Shown here: piece after piece, positions 52,557 to 61,588 of the stretch
Layout of the letters: each line of letters begins with the position of its first letter
Numbering within the stretch: the stretch's first letter is position 1
Assembly (NCBI GenBank): GCA_947500135.1
Contig: CANMQX010000003.1
Coordinates: forward strand, 310,001 to 374,000
Reading direction: 5' to 3'
Length of the DNA stretch: 64,000 bases
Source of the DNA: an uncultured Paracoccaceae bacterium
Lineage (GTDB): Bacteria > Pseudomonadota > Alphaproteobacteria > Rhodobacterales > Rhodobacteraceae
Program-made: the position numbers and the translations under genes
The notes under the pieces: model-generated
Database searches by the model: none
Seen by the model: only the letters and a program-made list of their open reading frames with translations
Told to the model about the DNA's origin: nothing

Positions 52557-53798
52557 ATGCCTCATATCGCCGTTCTGGGCGCCGGGATCACCGGTGTCAC
52601 CACAGCCTATTCCCTTCATACCCGCGGCTTCGACGTCACCGTCTATGACCGTCAGCGTTATGCGGGCATGGAAACCAGTTTTGCCAATGGTGGCCAGTTG
52701 AGCGCATCAAATGCAGAGGTCTGGAACCAGTGGTCCACCGTGATCAAAGGTATCAAATGGTTGTTGCAGGGCGATGCGCCTTTATTCGTCAACCCGCGCC
52801 CCGGCTGGCACAAGATCAGCTGGATGACCGAATTTCTGGCCAATATCCCCCGCTACAAGACCAACACGATCAAAACCGCAGGCATGGCCGTAGCCGCCCG
52901 CGCCGGTCTGGCAGAGATGGCCGAAAAATCCGGGGTGGATTTTGATTTCAGCCCCGCAGGCATCCTGCATTTCTACAAGAGCCAAAAGGATCTGAACCAT
53001 GCCCGCATGGTCAACGGGTTGCTGGAACAAGGCGGGCTGGAACGGCGCGAACTGACCGTTGAAGAGGTCATGGCCCGCGAACCCAACCTGCGTGGCGACA
53101 TCATCGGTGGGTTCTGGACCGAAAGCGACAGCACCGGTGATATTCATAAATTCACCATGGGGCTGGCCGATTGGCTGAAAAAACAGGGGGTTCAGTTCAA
53201 ACTGGGCGCGCCTGTGACCGATCTGCATGTACGCGATGACGGGGTTTATGTCGAATGCGGGCATGAAGAACGCTATGACAGCGTGGTTGTCTCTGCCGGG
53301 GTGGCCAGCCGGAAATTCGCGCAAATGCTGGGCGACCGGGTGAATGTCTATCCGGTCAAAGGCTATTCGATCACGGTCAATCTGGATGACGCGGCCAGCC
53401 AGGCGGGGGCACCAACCGTGTCATTGCTGGATGACAAGGCCAAGATCGTCTCATCGCGTCTGGGCAAAAACCGGTTCCGCATTGCGGGTACTGCCGAATT
53501 CAACGGCGAAAACCGCGATATATTGGAGCGGCGGGTGCGGCCACTGGTCAAATGGTGCGAGGAACATTTCCCTGATGTGTCCACCGAAAACTGCGTCCCT
53601 TGGGCCGGTTTGCGCCCGATGATGCCCAATATGATGCCCCGCGTTGGCCCCGGCAAAAGCGATCGGGTGTTCTACAACACAGGGCATGGACATCTTGGCT
53701 GGACCCTCAGCCCGGCAACGGCGGACGCCATCGGCGCAACTGTCGCAGCACGGCTTAAAAGTAACAGTATGCCGTTGCATACATTGAAAACGGTCTGA
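52557..53798 (+). CDS. D-amino acid dehydrogenase / glycine-oxidase-like flavoprotein (DadA family)
   Basis: The 413-residue FAD enzyme has the Rossmann dinucleotide site IAVLGAGITGVTTAYSLHTR at residues 3-22 and the DAO-family stretches MAREPNLRGDIIGGFWTESD, SVVVSAGVASRKFAQML and PWAGLRPMMPNMMPRVG, with the closing GHGHLGWTLSPATAD. DadA deaminates D-amino acids, but the glycine riboswitch ahead of it argues that glycine, or a compound that makes it (such as sarcosine), is the real substrate. ATG 52557 is preferred to 52551 because AGGAG lies six bases before it. Confidence 0.9.
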   Translation: MPHIAVLGAGITGVTTAYSLHTRGFDVTVYDRQRYAGMETSFANGGQLSASNAEVWNQWSTVIKGIKWLLQGDAPLFVNPRPGWHKISWMTEFLANIPRYKTNTIKTAGMAVAARAGLAEMAEKSGVDFDFSPAGILHFYKSQKDLNHARMVNGLLEQGGLERRELTVEEVMAREPNLRGDIIGGFWTESDSTGDIHKFTMGLADWLKKQGVQFKLGAPVTDLHVRDDGVYVECGHEERYDSVVVSAGVASRKFAQMLGDRVNVYPVKGYSITVNLDDAASQAGAPTVSLLDDKAKIVSSRLGKNRFRIAGTAEFNGENRDILERRVRPLVKWCEEHFPDVSTENCVPWAGLRPMMPNMMPRVGPGKSDRVFYNTGHGHLGWTLSPATADAIGATVAARLKSNSMPLHTLKTV

Positions 53799-53840
53799 AA
53801 CGTAACTATCTGTCCTTCATAACAATAGAGGGACAGATAT

Positions 53841-54734
53841 ATGCCATTGGAACAATTGATCTCTGAATTTCTGGGCCAGAACCTGCTTTATCTCATACTC
53901 GCGGTGTTTCTTATCATCTGCGCGATGGCTGCGGTGCGGATCGTGCCCCAGTCCGAGAAATACGTGGTCGAACGGTTTGGCCGGTTGCGCGCCGTGTTGG
54001 GGCCGGGGATCAACCTTATCGTGCCATTCTTGGACCGCGTGCGCCATAAAGTGTCGGTACTGGAACGCCAGTTGCCGAATATGACACAGGACGCGATCAC
54101 ATCCGACAACGTGCTGGTGCAGGTGGAAACATCCGTATTCTACCGGATTATCGAACCGGAAAAGACGGTCTATCGGATCCGCGATGTGGACGGGGCGATT
54201 TCGACCACTGTGGCCGGTATTGTGCGGTCCGAGATCGGTCGGATGGAACTGGACCAGGTACAGGCCAACCGGGCCAGCCTGATTGATGCGGTGCGCGATC
54301 AGGTCGCTCAGCAGGTTGACGATTGGGGGATAGAGGTGACGCGGGCCGAAATCCTCGACGTGAACCTTGATCAGGCGACGCGTCAGGCGATGCTGCAACA
54401 GCTGAACGCTGAACGGGCCCGCCGGGCGCAGGTGACCGAGGCCGAAGGCCAGAAACGTGCGGTGGAGCTGCAGGCCGATGCGGAACTATACGCCGCCAAA
54501 CAAGACGCCGAGGCACGCCGTGTTCTGGCAGATGCCGAAGCCTATGCAACACAGGTCGTTGCCGTGGCCATCGCCGAAAATGGTTTGGAGGCCGCCCAGT
54601 ATCAGGTTGCGTTGAAACAAGTCGAGGCGCTCAATAAACTTGGCGCAGGCGAAGGCAGCCAGACGGTTGTGCTGCCAGCCAATGCGGTTGACGCCTTTGC
54701 GGATGCATTCAAGATGCTGAAAGGGAGGGGATAA
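53841..54734 (+). CDS. SPFH-domain protein (stomatin/QmcA-like)
   Basis: The 297-residue protein has one N-terminal membrane helix (residues 14-36), an SPFH domain (RIVPQSEKYVVERFGRLRAV, then LLVQVETSVFYRIIEPEKTVY) and an alanine-rich coiled coil (about 190-260). Such proteins form membrane rings around proteases or lipid domains. It overlaps nfeD by one base (TAATG), the common SPFH-NfeD pairing. It resembles E. coli QmcA. Confidence 0.93.
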   Translation: MPLEQLISEFLGQNLLYLILAVFLIICAMAAVRIVPQSEKYVVERFGRLRAVLGPGINLIVPFLDRVRHKVSVLERQLPNMTQDAITSDNVLVQVETSVFYRIIEPEKTVYRIRDVDGAISTTVAGIVRSEIGRMELDQVQANRASLIDAVRDQVAQQVDDWGIEVTRAEILDVNLDQATRQAMLQQLNAERARRAQVTEAEGQKRAVELQADAELYAAKQDAEARRVLADAEAYATQVVAVAIAENGLEAAQYQVALKQVEALNKLGAGEGSQTVVLPANAVDAFADAFKMLKGRG

Positions 54735-55006
54735 TGCCACTTTGGACTGAATGGTGGGTCTGGATGTCCGGCGCACTGGTGCTGGCCACGCTTGAGGTCC
54801 TGATCCCCGGTTACATCTTTCTGGGGTTCGCCATCGGGGCGGCGGCCATGGGGCTGCTGATCCTGTTCGGCATATCGGCCTCTGGGCTGGCCCTGACCCT
54901 AGTGATCTTTGCCGCCCTTTCGCTGGCTGCCTATATTGCCATGCGCAAGGTGTTCGGGTTGGAAAAGGGCCAGGTGAAAATCTGGGATACCGACATCAAC
55001 GACTGA
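54734..55006 (+). CDS. NfeD-like membrane protein (short form)
   Basis: The 90-residue protein has about three hydrophobic helices (ALVLATLEVLIPGYIFLGFA, then AAAMGLLILFGISASGLALT). It is the short NfeD form; the C-terminal OB-fold segment is largely missing. NfeD proteins are thought to help SPFH proteins assemble. A two-hairpin element follows its stop. Confidence 0.85.
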   Translation: MPLWTEWWVWMSGALVLATLEVLIPGYIFLGFAIGAAAMGLLILFGISASGLALTLVIFAALSLAAYIAMRKVFGLEKGQVKIWDTDIND

Positions 55007-55013
55007 CGCGACG

Positions 55014-55059
55014 CAAAACTCTGACACAGAGTTTTGTTCAAAAAATCTACGATTTTTTG
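55014..55059. repeat. Two-hairpin intergenic element, copy B (nfeD-pyrF)
   Basis: A perfect hairpin CAAAACTCTG-ACA-CAGAGTTTTG (55014-55036) is followed after 2 bases by CAAAAAATC-TAC-GATTTTTTG (55039-55059). It is the same design as 39379-39423 but in the opposite order. It sits between convergent nfeD and pyrF and likely ends transcription both ways. Confidence 0.75.
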
Positions 55060-55069
55060 GCCCCCAGCC

Positions 55070-55786
55070 TTATTGGTTGGGGGTCTTTGCTTGCGGTGAT
55101 GCAAGTTCGGACTGGATGTTCAATGCAGCCTTGCGCGGGTCGGCCGCTTGCCAGATTGGCCGCCCGACCACGACATGATCCGCCCCGTTTGCAATCGCCT
55201 GTGCAGGTGTCATCACCCGCTTTTGATCACCCAGATCTGCGCCAACGGGGCGCACACCGGGCGTCACGATCAGCTTGCCTTCCGCTTCGGGCAAGGCACG
55301 GATCAACGCCGCCTCTTGCGGGGACGCGATAACACCATCCGCCCCGTTTGACAGGGCGATGCCCGCACGTTCCTGCACCAGACCGGCAACATCACCCGCC
55401 TTCATACAGGATGCATCCAAATCATCGCGATCCAGTGAGGTCAGGATTGTGACAGCGAGGATTTGCATATCCGATCCACCGGCCCCTTCGCGGGCGGCGC
55501 GCACCACATGCGGATCGCCATGCACCGTCAGGAAGTCCAGATCAAACTGGGCAACACCACGCACGGCTGCTTCGACCGTGGCACCGATGTCAAAGAATTT
55601 CATATCCAGAAAGATGCGCTTGCCATGTTCCTGTTTCAGCTCATTGGCCAGCGCCAGCCCACCACCCGTCAACATGCCCAGCCCGATTTTGTAGAAACTG
55701 ACGCTGTCGCCCAGCGTCTTGGCCAGTTCCAGCCCGTTCAGCACATTGGGAACATCCATGGCAACGATCAGGCGGTCATCGGACAT
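55070..55786 (-). CDS. pyrF: Orotidine 5'-phosphate decarboxylase PyrF
   Basis: The 238-residue TIM-barrel enzyme converts OMP to UMP, the last step of pyrimidine synthesis. The catalytic D-x-K-x-x-D loop is FLDMKFFDIGATVEAAV, and LIVAMDVPN and KLIVTPGVRPVG are present. ATG 55786 follows AAGGAG at seven bases, which favours it over TTG 55792. It is transcribed toward the nfeD element. Confidence 0.96.
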   Translation of the reverse strand: MSDDRLIVAMDVPNVLNGLELAKTLGDSVSFYKIGLGMLTGGGLALANELKQEHGKRIFLDMKFFDIGATVEAAVRGVAQFDLDFLTVHGDPHVVRAAREGAGGSDMQILAVTILTSLDRDDLDASCMKAGDVAGLVQERAGIALSNGADGVIASPQEAALIRALPEAEGKLIVTPGVRPVGADLGDQKRVMTPAQAIANGADHVVVGRPIWQAADPRKAALNIQSELASPQAKTPNQ

Positions 55787-55859
55787 TGGCAAGCTCCTTC
55801 GCGGTTTGAGGCGGTCTAACGGCTGGGCAGGACAGGTGCAATCACGCTATGCTGCGCTG

Positions 55860-56306
55860 ATGGACATGGTTGCAGTTTTTCAGAACTGGGACGGTAAGAC
55901 TGTGGCGCCGCTACAGCAGGTGACCGATGGACTTACACCTGATGATTACCCCGCACTGTTGAACGCCTGCCGTGGGGCGGATGAAACAGCAGCGCGGGCC
56001 GCATCCTGGGTTGTGAAAGCCGGATATGAGGCTGGCAAGGACATCCCTTACCCTGCCGATCTCTTGGCGCGGGATCTGCATTGGGAAATCGCCCTGCATC
56101 TGCTGCAATCAATCCAGCATGTGGCGGTCGATGTACCACCCAGCCTGATCGCCACCTACCTGACGCATGACAAACCCATGCTGCGGGCATGGGCGCTGGA
56201 TGCCTATGTCAGGCTTGGCGCGCCTGACGCGGATATTGCCCTGAAAAATGCAGCAGACGATCCGGCGGCCTCTGTCCGGGCGCGCGCCCGCAATCTGACC
56301 AAATGA
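55860..56306 (+). CDS. HEAT-like hypothetical protein
   Basis: The 148-residue protein is helical, with paired helices such as DDYPALLNACRGADETAARA and MLRAWALDAYVRLGAPDADI that resemble HEAT repeats. No signal peptide, membrane span or catalytic motif is visible. ATG 55860 is used, since the upstream in-frame extension runs into the pyrF promoter. A strong terminator follows at once. Confidence 0.75.
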   Translation: MDMVAVFQNWDGKTVAPLQQVTDGLTPDDYPALLNACRGADETAARAASWVVKAGYEAGKDIPYPADLLARDLHWEIALHLLQSIQHVAVDVPPSLIATYLTHDKPMLRAWALDAYVRLGAPDADIALKNAADDPAASVRARARNLTK

Positions 56307-56339
56307 AAAGGCGCAGCCCGTCCCTTGGCTGCGCCTTTG
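56307..56339 (+). terminator. Rho-independent terminator after the HEAT-like gene
   Basis: AAAGGCGCAGCC / GGCTGCGCCTTT, a perfect 12-base stem with an eight-base loop, immediately after the stop codon, ending in TTT. Confidence 0.88.
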
Positions 56340-56390
56340 TCGCCCGGCTTGCGCGCGTTAGCCGCGCCCCGGACCATCCGTGAGTGGTCG

Positions 56391-56543
56391 TCAATCGTCT
56401 TTAGAAGTCCCCGATGCCGCGGGTTGGGTCACATCCTTGCCGTCGCGCAGCGCGCGGACCGCTTCCGGCGAAAGCGGAAATAACGGTGTCGCGCCGGGTG
56501 TCCTCTCCGGCAGGATGGGTGCTTGAGGCATCAGCTCTTCCAT
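56391..56543 (-). CDS. Small hypothetical protein (50 residues)
   Basis: A short minus-strand frame encodes MEELMPQAPILPERTPGATP and a tail with FPLSPEAVRALRDGKDVTQP ending in SGTSKDD. The frame is open for another 20 codons upstream (ERFESFPRFFKALWRHIYR) without a start codon, bounded by a TAG near 56606. That part also looks protein-like, so a longer ancestor or a non-standard start is possible. It lies between the terminator at 56307 and the clpB promoter. Confidence 0.4.
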   Translation of the reverse strand: MEELMPQAPILPERTPGATPLFPLSPEAVRALRDGKDVTQPAASGTSKDD

Positions 56544-56626
56544 GCGGTATATATGACGCCAAAGCGCTTTGAAGAACCGGGGAAATGACTCAAATCGCTC
56601 CCCCTATGGATTTCCATACCTTTGGT

Positions 56627-56656
56627 CTTGCGACGCAACGTTACGAACCCCATCTA
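56627..56656 (+). promoter_or_regulatory. RpoH (sigma-32) heat-shock promoter of clpB
   Basis: CTTGCG at 56627-56632, 15 bases, then CCCCATCTA at 56648-56656. This fits the heat-shock consensus CTTGAA-N13-17-CCCCATNTA with one or two mismatches in the -35. The clpB ATG is 77 bases further. The match to the -10 consensus is exact. Confidence 0.8.
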
Positions 56657-56733
56657 GGGGTTGAGGCCCAACAACAGGGTGTGCCGCCAAGCCGGGCACC
56701 CACCAAATCGGGCGCTTAACAAAGGAGAGACCC

Positions 56734-59346
56734 ATGAACTTAGACAAGTTCACAGAGCGGTCGCGCGGATTCATACAAGCCGCCCAGACGATCGCAATGC
56801 GAGAGAATCATCAACGATTCGCCCCAGAACACCTGCTCAAGGCGCTGTTGGATGACGAGGAAGGGCTTGCATCCAATCTGATCACCCGCGCAGGCGGCAA
56901 CCCATCCGCCGTGATGGGCGCGGTTGAGGCCGCATTGGCCAAGCAACCCAAAGTGACCGGCGATGCCGCTCAGGTCTATCTGGACAACACAACCGCCAAG
57001 GTCATCGATGAGGCCGAACAGATCGCCAAGAAGGCGGGCGACAGCTTTGTGCCGGTGGAACGGCTGCTGACCGCATTGGCCGTGGTCAAATCCAAGGCCA
57101 AGGACGCGCTGGATGCAGGCGGCGTAACGGCCAAGGCGCTGAACGCGGCGATCAACGACATCCGCAAAGGCCGCACCGCCGATAGCGCGACGGCAGAGGA
57201 TAGTTTTGAGGCGCTGGCCAAATATGCCCGCGACCTGACCGAAGCGGCCGAGCAAGGCAAGATCGACCCGATCATTGGCCGGGACGAGGAAATCAGACGC
57301 GCCATGCAGGTCCTGTCCCGCCGGACCAAGAATAACCCGGTGCTGATCGGCGAACCCGGCGTGGGTAAGACCGCCATCGCCGAAGGGTTGGCCTTGCGCA
57401 TCGTCAACGGCGATGTGCCGGAATCCCTGCGCAACAAAAAGCTTATGTCGCTCGACATGGGTGCCATGATTGCGGGTGCCAAATACCGGGGCGAGTTTGA
57501 GGAACGGTTGAAAGCGGTCCTCAAGGAAATCGAATCCGCCGCTGGTGAAATCATCATGTTCATCGATGAAATGCACACGCTGGTTGGGGCTGGCGCGTCC
57601 GAGGGCGCAATGGATGCGGCCAACCTGATCAAACCCGCGCTTGCACGCGGCGAATTGCACTGCGTCGGGGCCACAACCCTGAACGAATACCGCAAATATG
57701 TGGAAAAGGATGCAGCACTCGCCCGCCGGTTCCAGCCTTTGATGGTGGAAGAACCGACCGTCACCGACACGGTCAGCATCCTGCGCGGGATCAAGGAAAA
57801 ATATGAACTGCACCACGGTGTTCGTATCAGTGACAGCGCGCTGGTGGCTGCGGCGACCCTGTCGCATCGCTACATCACCGACCGGTTCCTGCCCGACAAG
57901 GCCATCGACCTGATGGACGAGGCCGCCAGCCGTCTGCGCATGGAGGTCGACAGCAAGCCCGAAGAACTCGACGCGCTCGACCGTCAGATCCTGCAACTCC
58001 AGATCGAATCCGAGGCGTTGAAGAAGGAAGATGACAAAGCCTCCAAAGACCGGCTCGAAAAGCTGGAAAAGGAGCTGGCCGACCTCAATGACCGCGCCTC
58101 TGAAATGGCCGCGAAATGGCAGGCCGAACGCGACAAGCTGGAAGGCACGCGCGAGGTGAAGGAAAAGCTCGACCGCGCCCGCGCCGATCTGGATATCGCC
58201 AAGCGCGAAGGCAACCTGCAAAAGGCAGGTGAACTGTCCTATGGCGTGATCCCGGAACTGGAACGCAAACTGGCTGACGCCGAAGGCAATGACGACCTGA
58301 TGGTCGAAGAGGCCGTGCGCCCTGAACAGATCGCCGAAGTCGTCGAACGTTGGACGGGCATCCCGACCTCCAAGATGCTGGAAGGGGAGCGTGAAAAGCT
58401 GCTGCGCATGGAAGACGAACTTGGCAAGCGGGTGATCGGCCAAAAGGCCGCCGTGACCTCCGTCGCCAATGCCGTCCGCCGTGCGCGGGCCGGTCTGAAC
58501 GACGAAAACAGGCCGCTGGGCTCGTTCCTGTTCCTCGGGCCAACGGGTGTGGGTAAAACCGAACTAACCAAGGCGGTTGCCGAATACCTCTTTGACGATG
58601 ACAACGCGATGGTCCGCATCGATATGTCGGAGTTTATGGAGAAACACGCTGTCGCCCGTCTGATCGGGGCGCCTCCGGGTTATGTCGGCTATGATGAAGG
58701 CGGGGTGCTGACAGAGGCCGTGCGGCGTCGTCCTTATCAGGTTGTGTTGTTCGACGAGGTCGAAAAGGCGCATCCGGATGTGTTCAACGTCCTGCTGCAG
58801 GTCCTTGATGACGGCGTGCTGACCGATGGTCAGGGCCGGACCGTGGACTTCAAACAGACGCTGATCATCCTGACATCGAACCTTGGGGCGCAAGCGCTGA
58901 GCCAGTTGCCTGATGGGGCCGATGCGTCAGAGGCGAAGCGCGATGTGATGGATGCGGTCCGGGCGCATTTCCGGCCCGAATTCCTCAACCGGCTGGACGA
59001 AACCGTGATCTTCGACAGGCTCGCGCGCGAGGACATGTCCGGGATCGTCACGATCCAGCTCAAGCGGTTGGAAAAACGGCTGGCGGGGCGGAATATCCGT
59101 ATTGAACTCGACGAACCGGCCCTGAAATGGCTGGCCGATGAAGGCTATGATCCGGTCTTTGGCGCGCGTCCGCTCAAGCGGGTGATCCAGCGGGCCTTGC
59201 AGGATCAACTTGCCGAAATGATCCTGGCTGGCGACGTGATGGATGGCGACACAATCACCGTCAGTGCGGGAACCGAAGGGTTGATCGTGGGCGACAGGCT
59301 ATCCGCCTCAAACCGACCAAGACCCGACGACGCGGTCGTACATTAA
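56734..59346 (+). CDS. clpB: ATP-dependent disaggregase ClpB
   Basis: ClpB rescues aggregated proteins with DnaK after heat stress. The 870-residue protein has the N-domain (about 1-150), AAA-1 with Walker [10 protein letters not shown] near 206 and Walker [14 protein letters not shown], the middle coiled coil (about 400-530), and AAA-2 with GPTGVGKTE near 601 and [15 protein letters not shown]. The C-terminus ends beyond the sensor-2 [20 protein letters not shown] ribosome site lies 6 bases upstream. A heat-shock promoter is at 56627 and a terminator at 59350. Confidence 0.98.
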   Translation: MNLDKFTERSRGFIQAAQTIAMRENHQRFAPEHLLKALLDDEEGLASNLITRAGGNPSAVMGAVEAALAKQPKVTGDAAQVYLDNTTAKVIDEAEQIAKKAGDSFVPVERLLTALAVVKSKAKDALDAGGVTAKALNAAINDIRKGRTADSATAEDSFEALAKYARDLTEAAEQGKIDPIIGRDEEIRRAMQVLSRRTKNNPVLIGEPGVGKTAIAEGLALRIVNGDVPESLRNKKLMSLDMGAMIAGAKYRGEFEERLKAVLKEIESAAGEIIMFIDEMHTLVGAGASEGAMDAANLIKPALARGELHCVGATTLNEYRKYVEKDAALARRFQPLMVEEPTVTDTVSILRGIKEKYELHHGVRISDSALVAAATLSHRYITDRFLPDKAIDLMDEAASRLRMEVDSKPEELDALDRQILQLQIESEALKKEDDKASKDRLEKLEKELADLNDRASEMAAKWQAERDKLEGTREVKEKLDRARADLDIAKREGNLQKAGELSYGVIPELERKLADAEGNDDLMVEEAVRPEQIAEVVERWTGIPTSKMLEGEREKLLRMEDELGKRVIGQKAAVTSVANAVRRARAGLNDENRPLGSFLFLGPTGVGKTELTKAVAEYLFDDDNAMVRIDMSEFMEKHAVARLIGAPPGYVGYDEGGVLTEAVRRRPYQVVLFDEVEKAHPDVFNVLLQVLDDGVLTDGQGRTVDFKQTLIILTSNLGAQALSQLPDGADASEAKRDVMDAVRAHFRPEFLNRLDETVIFDRLAREDMSGIVTIQLKRLEKRLAGRNIRIELDEPALKWLADEGYDPVFGARPLKRVIQRALQDQLAEMILAGDVMDGDTITVSAGTEGLIVGDRLSASNRPRPDDAVVH

Positions 59347-59349
59347 ACC

Positions 59350-59378
59350 AAAAGGGCGCCTTTCAAGGCGCCCTTTTT
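59350..59378. terminator. Bidirectional terminator between clpB and the substrate-binding protein gene
   Basis: AAAAGGGCGCC-TTTCAA-GGCGCCCTTTTTT: an 11-base stem with T run on the + strand and A run on the other side, so it can serve both convergent genes. Confidence 0.92.
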
Positions 59379-61228
59379 TACAAACCATCATCCAACGCCC
59401 CGGCATCAACAAGCGCCTGATATTTATCGCGGTCAAACCACCACAGATCGACACCCCGGTTGAAATCATAGGGCGACGGCTGGGCAGGCATCCCAAAAAT
59501 ATCCCACATCGCGACCCGGTGCGCCCCCAGATGCCATGCCCCGATCCAGATATGTTTCGCCCGCAGCACCCGGTCCAGCGCGCGGACAGCCGCGGTCAGG
59601 TCTTCGCGGGTTTCGGTTTCGACAGCGCGTTCGATCAGGGCATCGACAACCGGATCGGACAGACCGGTCAGGTTATTGCTGCCTTCCGCAGCAGCCGCGG
59701 CAGAACCATAAAACGCTCGCAATTCTGCACCCGGCGTCACCTTGACCCCCCAGGCCGTCAACGACAAATCAAAGTCATAGGTTTGTCGCCGCTCGCTCCA
59801 TGAACTGGGATCGATCAGTTCGAAGTCGACATCAATACCCAAACTTTTGAGGTTCTGAACAAACGGTGCGATGATCCGTTCCAGACTGCGACTGTCATCG
59901 GGGAAATCCAGCGACAGCACCTGACCCGCTGCATTCCGGCGCAACCCATCATCACCCACAACCCAACCGGCCTCATCCAGCAGGCGGGATGCTTCGCGCA
60001 ACCCGGCGCGGTCGCGGGGGTTCGGGCCACCGGCATAGGGAATATGGGCAGGTTCGGTGAAAATCTCTTGCGGTAACTGATCACGAAATGCGTCCAATAT
60101 GGCCAGCTCTGCCCCGTCGGGCAGGCCGGTTGCCTGCATCTCTGTATTCTCGAAAAAACTGTCAGACCGGCTATAGGTGCCATAAAACAGGGTTTCGTTG
60201 GTCCATTCAAAATTGAACGCATATTCCAGTGCCTGACGCACACGGATATCCTGCAAAACAGGACGACGCATATTGAACCAGATGCCTTGCGCCGTGGACG
60301 GGCGACCATCGGGCAGCAGTATTTGCTTTACCCAGCCGTTTTGCGCCGCCGGAAAGTCATATCCGGTTGCCCAAGCAGCCGACCGATATTCAACGCGCAT
60401 CATGTATTCACCCGCCGCAAATGCCTCCAGCCCGATGGTTTCATCGGCGAAATATTCATAGGCAAAGCAGTCAAAATTGTTGCGGCCACTATTCACGGGC
60501 AAATCAGCGGCCCAATAATCATCGTCCTTGCAAAACCTGATCGTGCGTGGGGCATCGGCGGTTTCAACCACATAGGGGCCAGACCCAAGCGGCAGGGTCA
60601 TCCAGCTTTCGTCAAACGGATTGGCATCGTAAAAATGCGCGGGCAGAACCGGCAATTGCGCAATTTCGCTGGGAAAGGCGCTACCCGCCCCCGGGGCCAG
60701 ATCAAACCGGACCCGCAGATCGCTTTCCGCCTCAACCAGTTGCACGTCCGACAGCAGATTGCGGTAGTATGGATGCCCTCCGGTTTTCAGCGCGTTGATG
60801 GTAAAAACAACGTCTTGCGCCGTCAGCTGTGTACCATCGTGAAACCGGGCGTCAGGGCGCAGGTTGAAAGCAACGTAAGACAGGTCATCAGGGTATTCGA
60901 TGGTTTCGGCAATCAACCCGTAGATCGCATCGGGTTCATCATAGGCACGGACCATCAGACTGTCATAGACATGGTGGCCAATCTCCGGGGCACTATCCCC
61001 TTTGATGATGAAAATGTTCATGCTGTTGAATGTGGGCGTGCCGTAAAGCTGACGCTGACTGATCGTACCACCTTGCGGGGCATCGGGATTGGCATAGTCG
61101 AAATGCGTAAAATCTGGCCTGTATTTCAGGTCGCCAAAGGCGGAATAACCATGGCTGATGGTGACCTCGGCAGCAGCCTGGCCTGTCAGCCCGATGCATG
61201 TGAGCAGCGCAATAATGTGAAATCTCAT
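59378..61228 (-). CDS. ABC transporter substrate-binding protein, family 5 (peptide/YejA-like)
   Basis: The 616-residue exported protein has a signal peptide (FHIIALLTCIGLTGQAAA) and then SBP_bac_5 features: FDYANPDAPQGGTISQRQLY, a FNLRPDARFHDGTQLTAQDV motif typical of oligopeptide-binding proteins, and EYAFNFEWTNETLFYGTYSR. It resembles YejA, which binds peptides. The start at 61228 fits the signal peptide; the longer in-frame extension to 61414 does not. No permease or ATPase genes are adjacent on this strand within the window. Confidence 0.93.
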   Translation of the reverse strand: MRFHIIALLTCIGLTGQAAAEVTISHGYSAFGDLKYRPDFTHFDYANPDAPQGGTISQRQLYGTPTFNSMNIFIIKGDSAPEIGHHVYDSLMVRAYDEPDAIYGLIAETIEYPDDLSYVAFNLRPDARFHDGTQLTAQDVVFTINALKTGGHPYYRNLLSDVQLVEAESDLRVRFDLAPGAGSAFPSEIAQLPVLPAHFYDANPFDESWMTLPLGSGPYVVETADAPRTIRFCKDDDYWAADLPVNSGRNNFDCFAYEYFADETIGLEAFAAGEYMMRVEYRSAAWATGYDFPAAQNGWVKQILLPDGRPSTAQGIWFNMRRPVLQDIRVRQALEYAFNFEWTNETLFYGTYSRSDSFFENTEMQATGLPDGAELAILDAFRDQLPQEIFTEPAHIPYAGGPNPRDRAGLREASRLLDEAGWVVGDDGLRRNAAGQVLSLDFPDDSRSLERIIAPFVQNLKSLGIDVDFELIDPSSWSERRQTYDFDLSLTAWGVKVTPGAELRAFYGSAAAAAEGSNNLTGLSDPVVDALIERAVETETREDLTAAVRALDRVLRAKHIWIGAWHLGAHRVAMWDIFGMPAQPSPYDFNRGVDLWWFDRDKYQALVDAGALDDGL

Positions 61229-61588
61229 ATAGCCTCCGGTCCTGCCACCAGCCACAACGACCCGGCCCATTTTGTCAAGAGGACGGATGGCAGCGGATAT
61301 GAACGCGGCGTTTACCTTTGCGCCGTGCGCTGCCTTAACCGTGCAAATCCGCGCCAAGGGGTCCGACGCAAGTCTGACGTCTGGCCGACGCTTTGCCGAC
61401 CGCCGTTTTTGCAACGATCCCAGGCGTTAACCTACGATTCGTGCGTTTGCGGGTTTTTGCGGTGTTGTGCCGCCCCGGTCCGACCACCGAACGTTGCACT
61501 GCCCCGCGTGGCGCGCCCACATTCATACCTCATTCAGGCCGCAAAATGATCTCATCGCTCCGTTTAGGTCACCAGCGATATAGACCGC
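61229..61588. other. Intergenic region with no supported gene
   Basis: 360 bases between the divergent substrate-binding-protein and DUF2585 genes. Open frames here are short and lack protein character. A GTTAACC at about 61426 could be a CtrA half-site, but with no second half. Promoters for both neighbours should lie here; none is clear by eye. Confidence 0.6.

Noticed and set aside
56740..58443. 567-codon open frame antisense to clpB
   Set aside because: It is the high-GC antisense shadow of a well-conserved gene and has no recognisable motif or ribosome site.
61229..61414. N-terminal extension of the substrate-binding protein
   Set aside because: The extension would place the signal peptide internally; ATG 61228 directly precedes it.
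60287..61549. 420-codon open frame opposite the substrate-binding protein gene
   Set aside because: Shadow of the exported protein gene, with a complete signal peptide and SBP motifs on the other strand.
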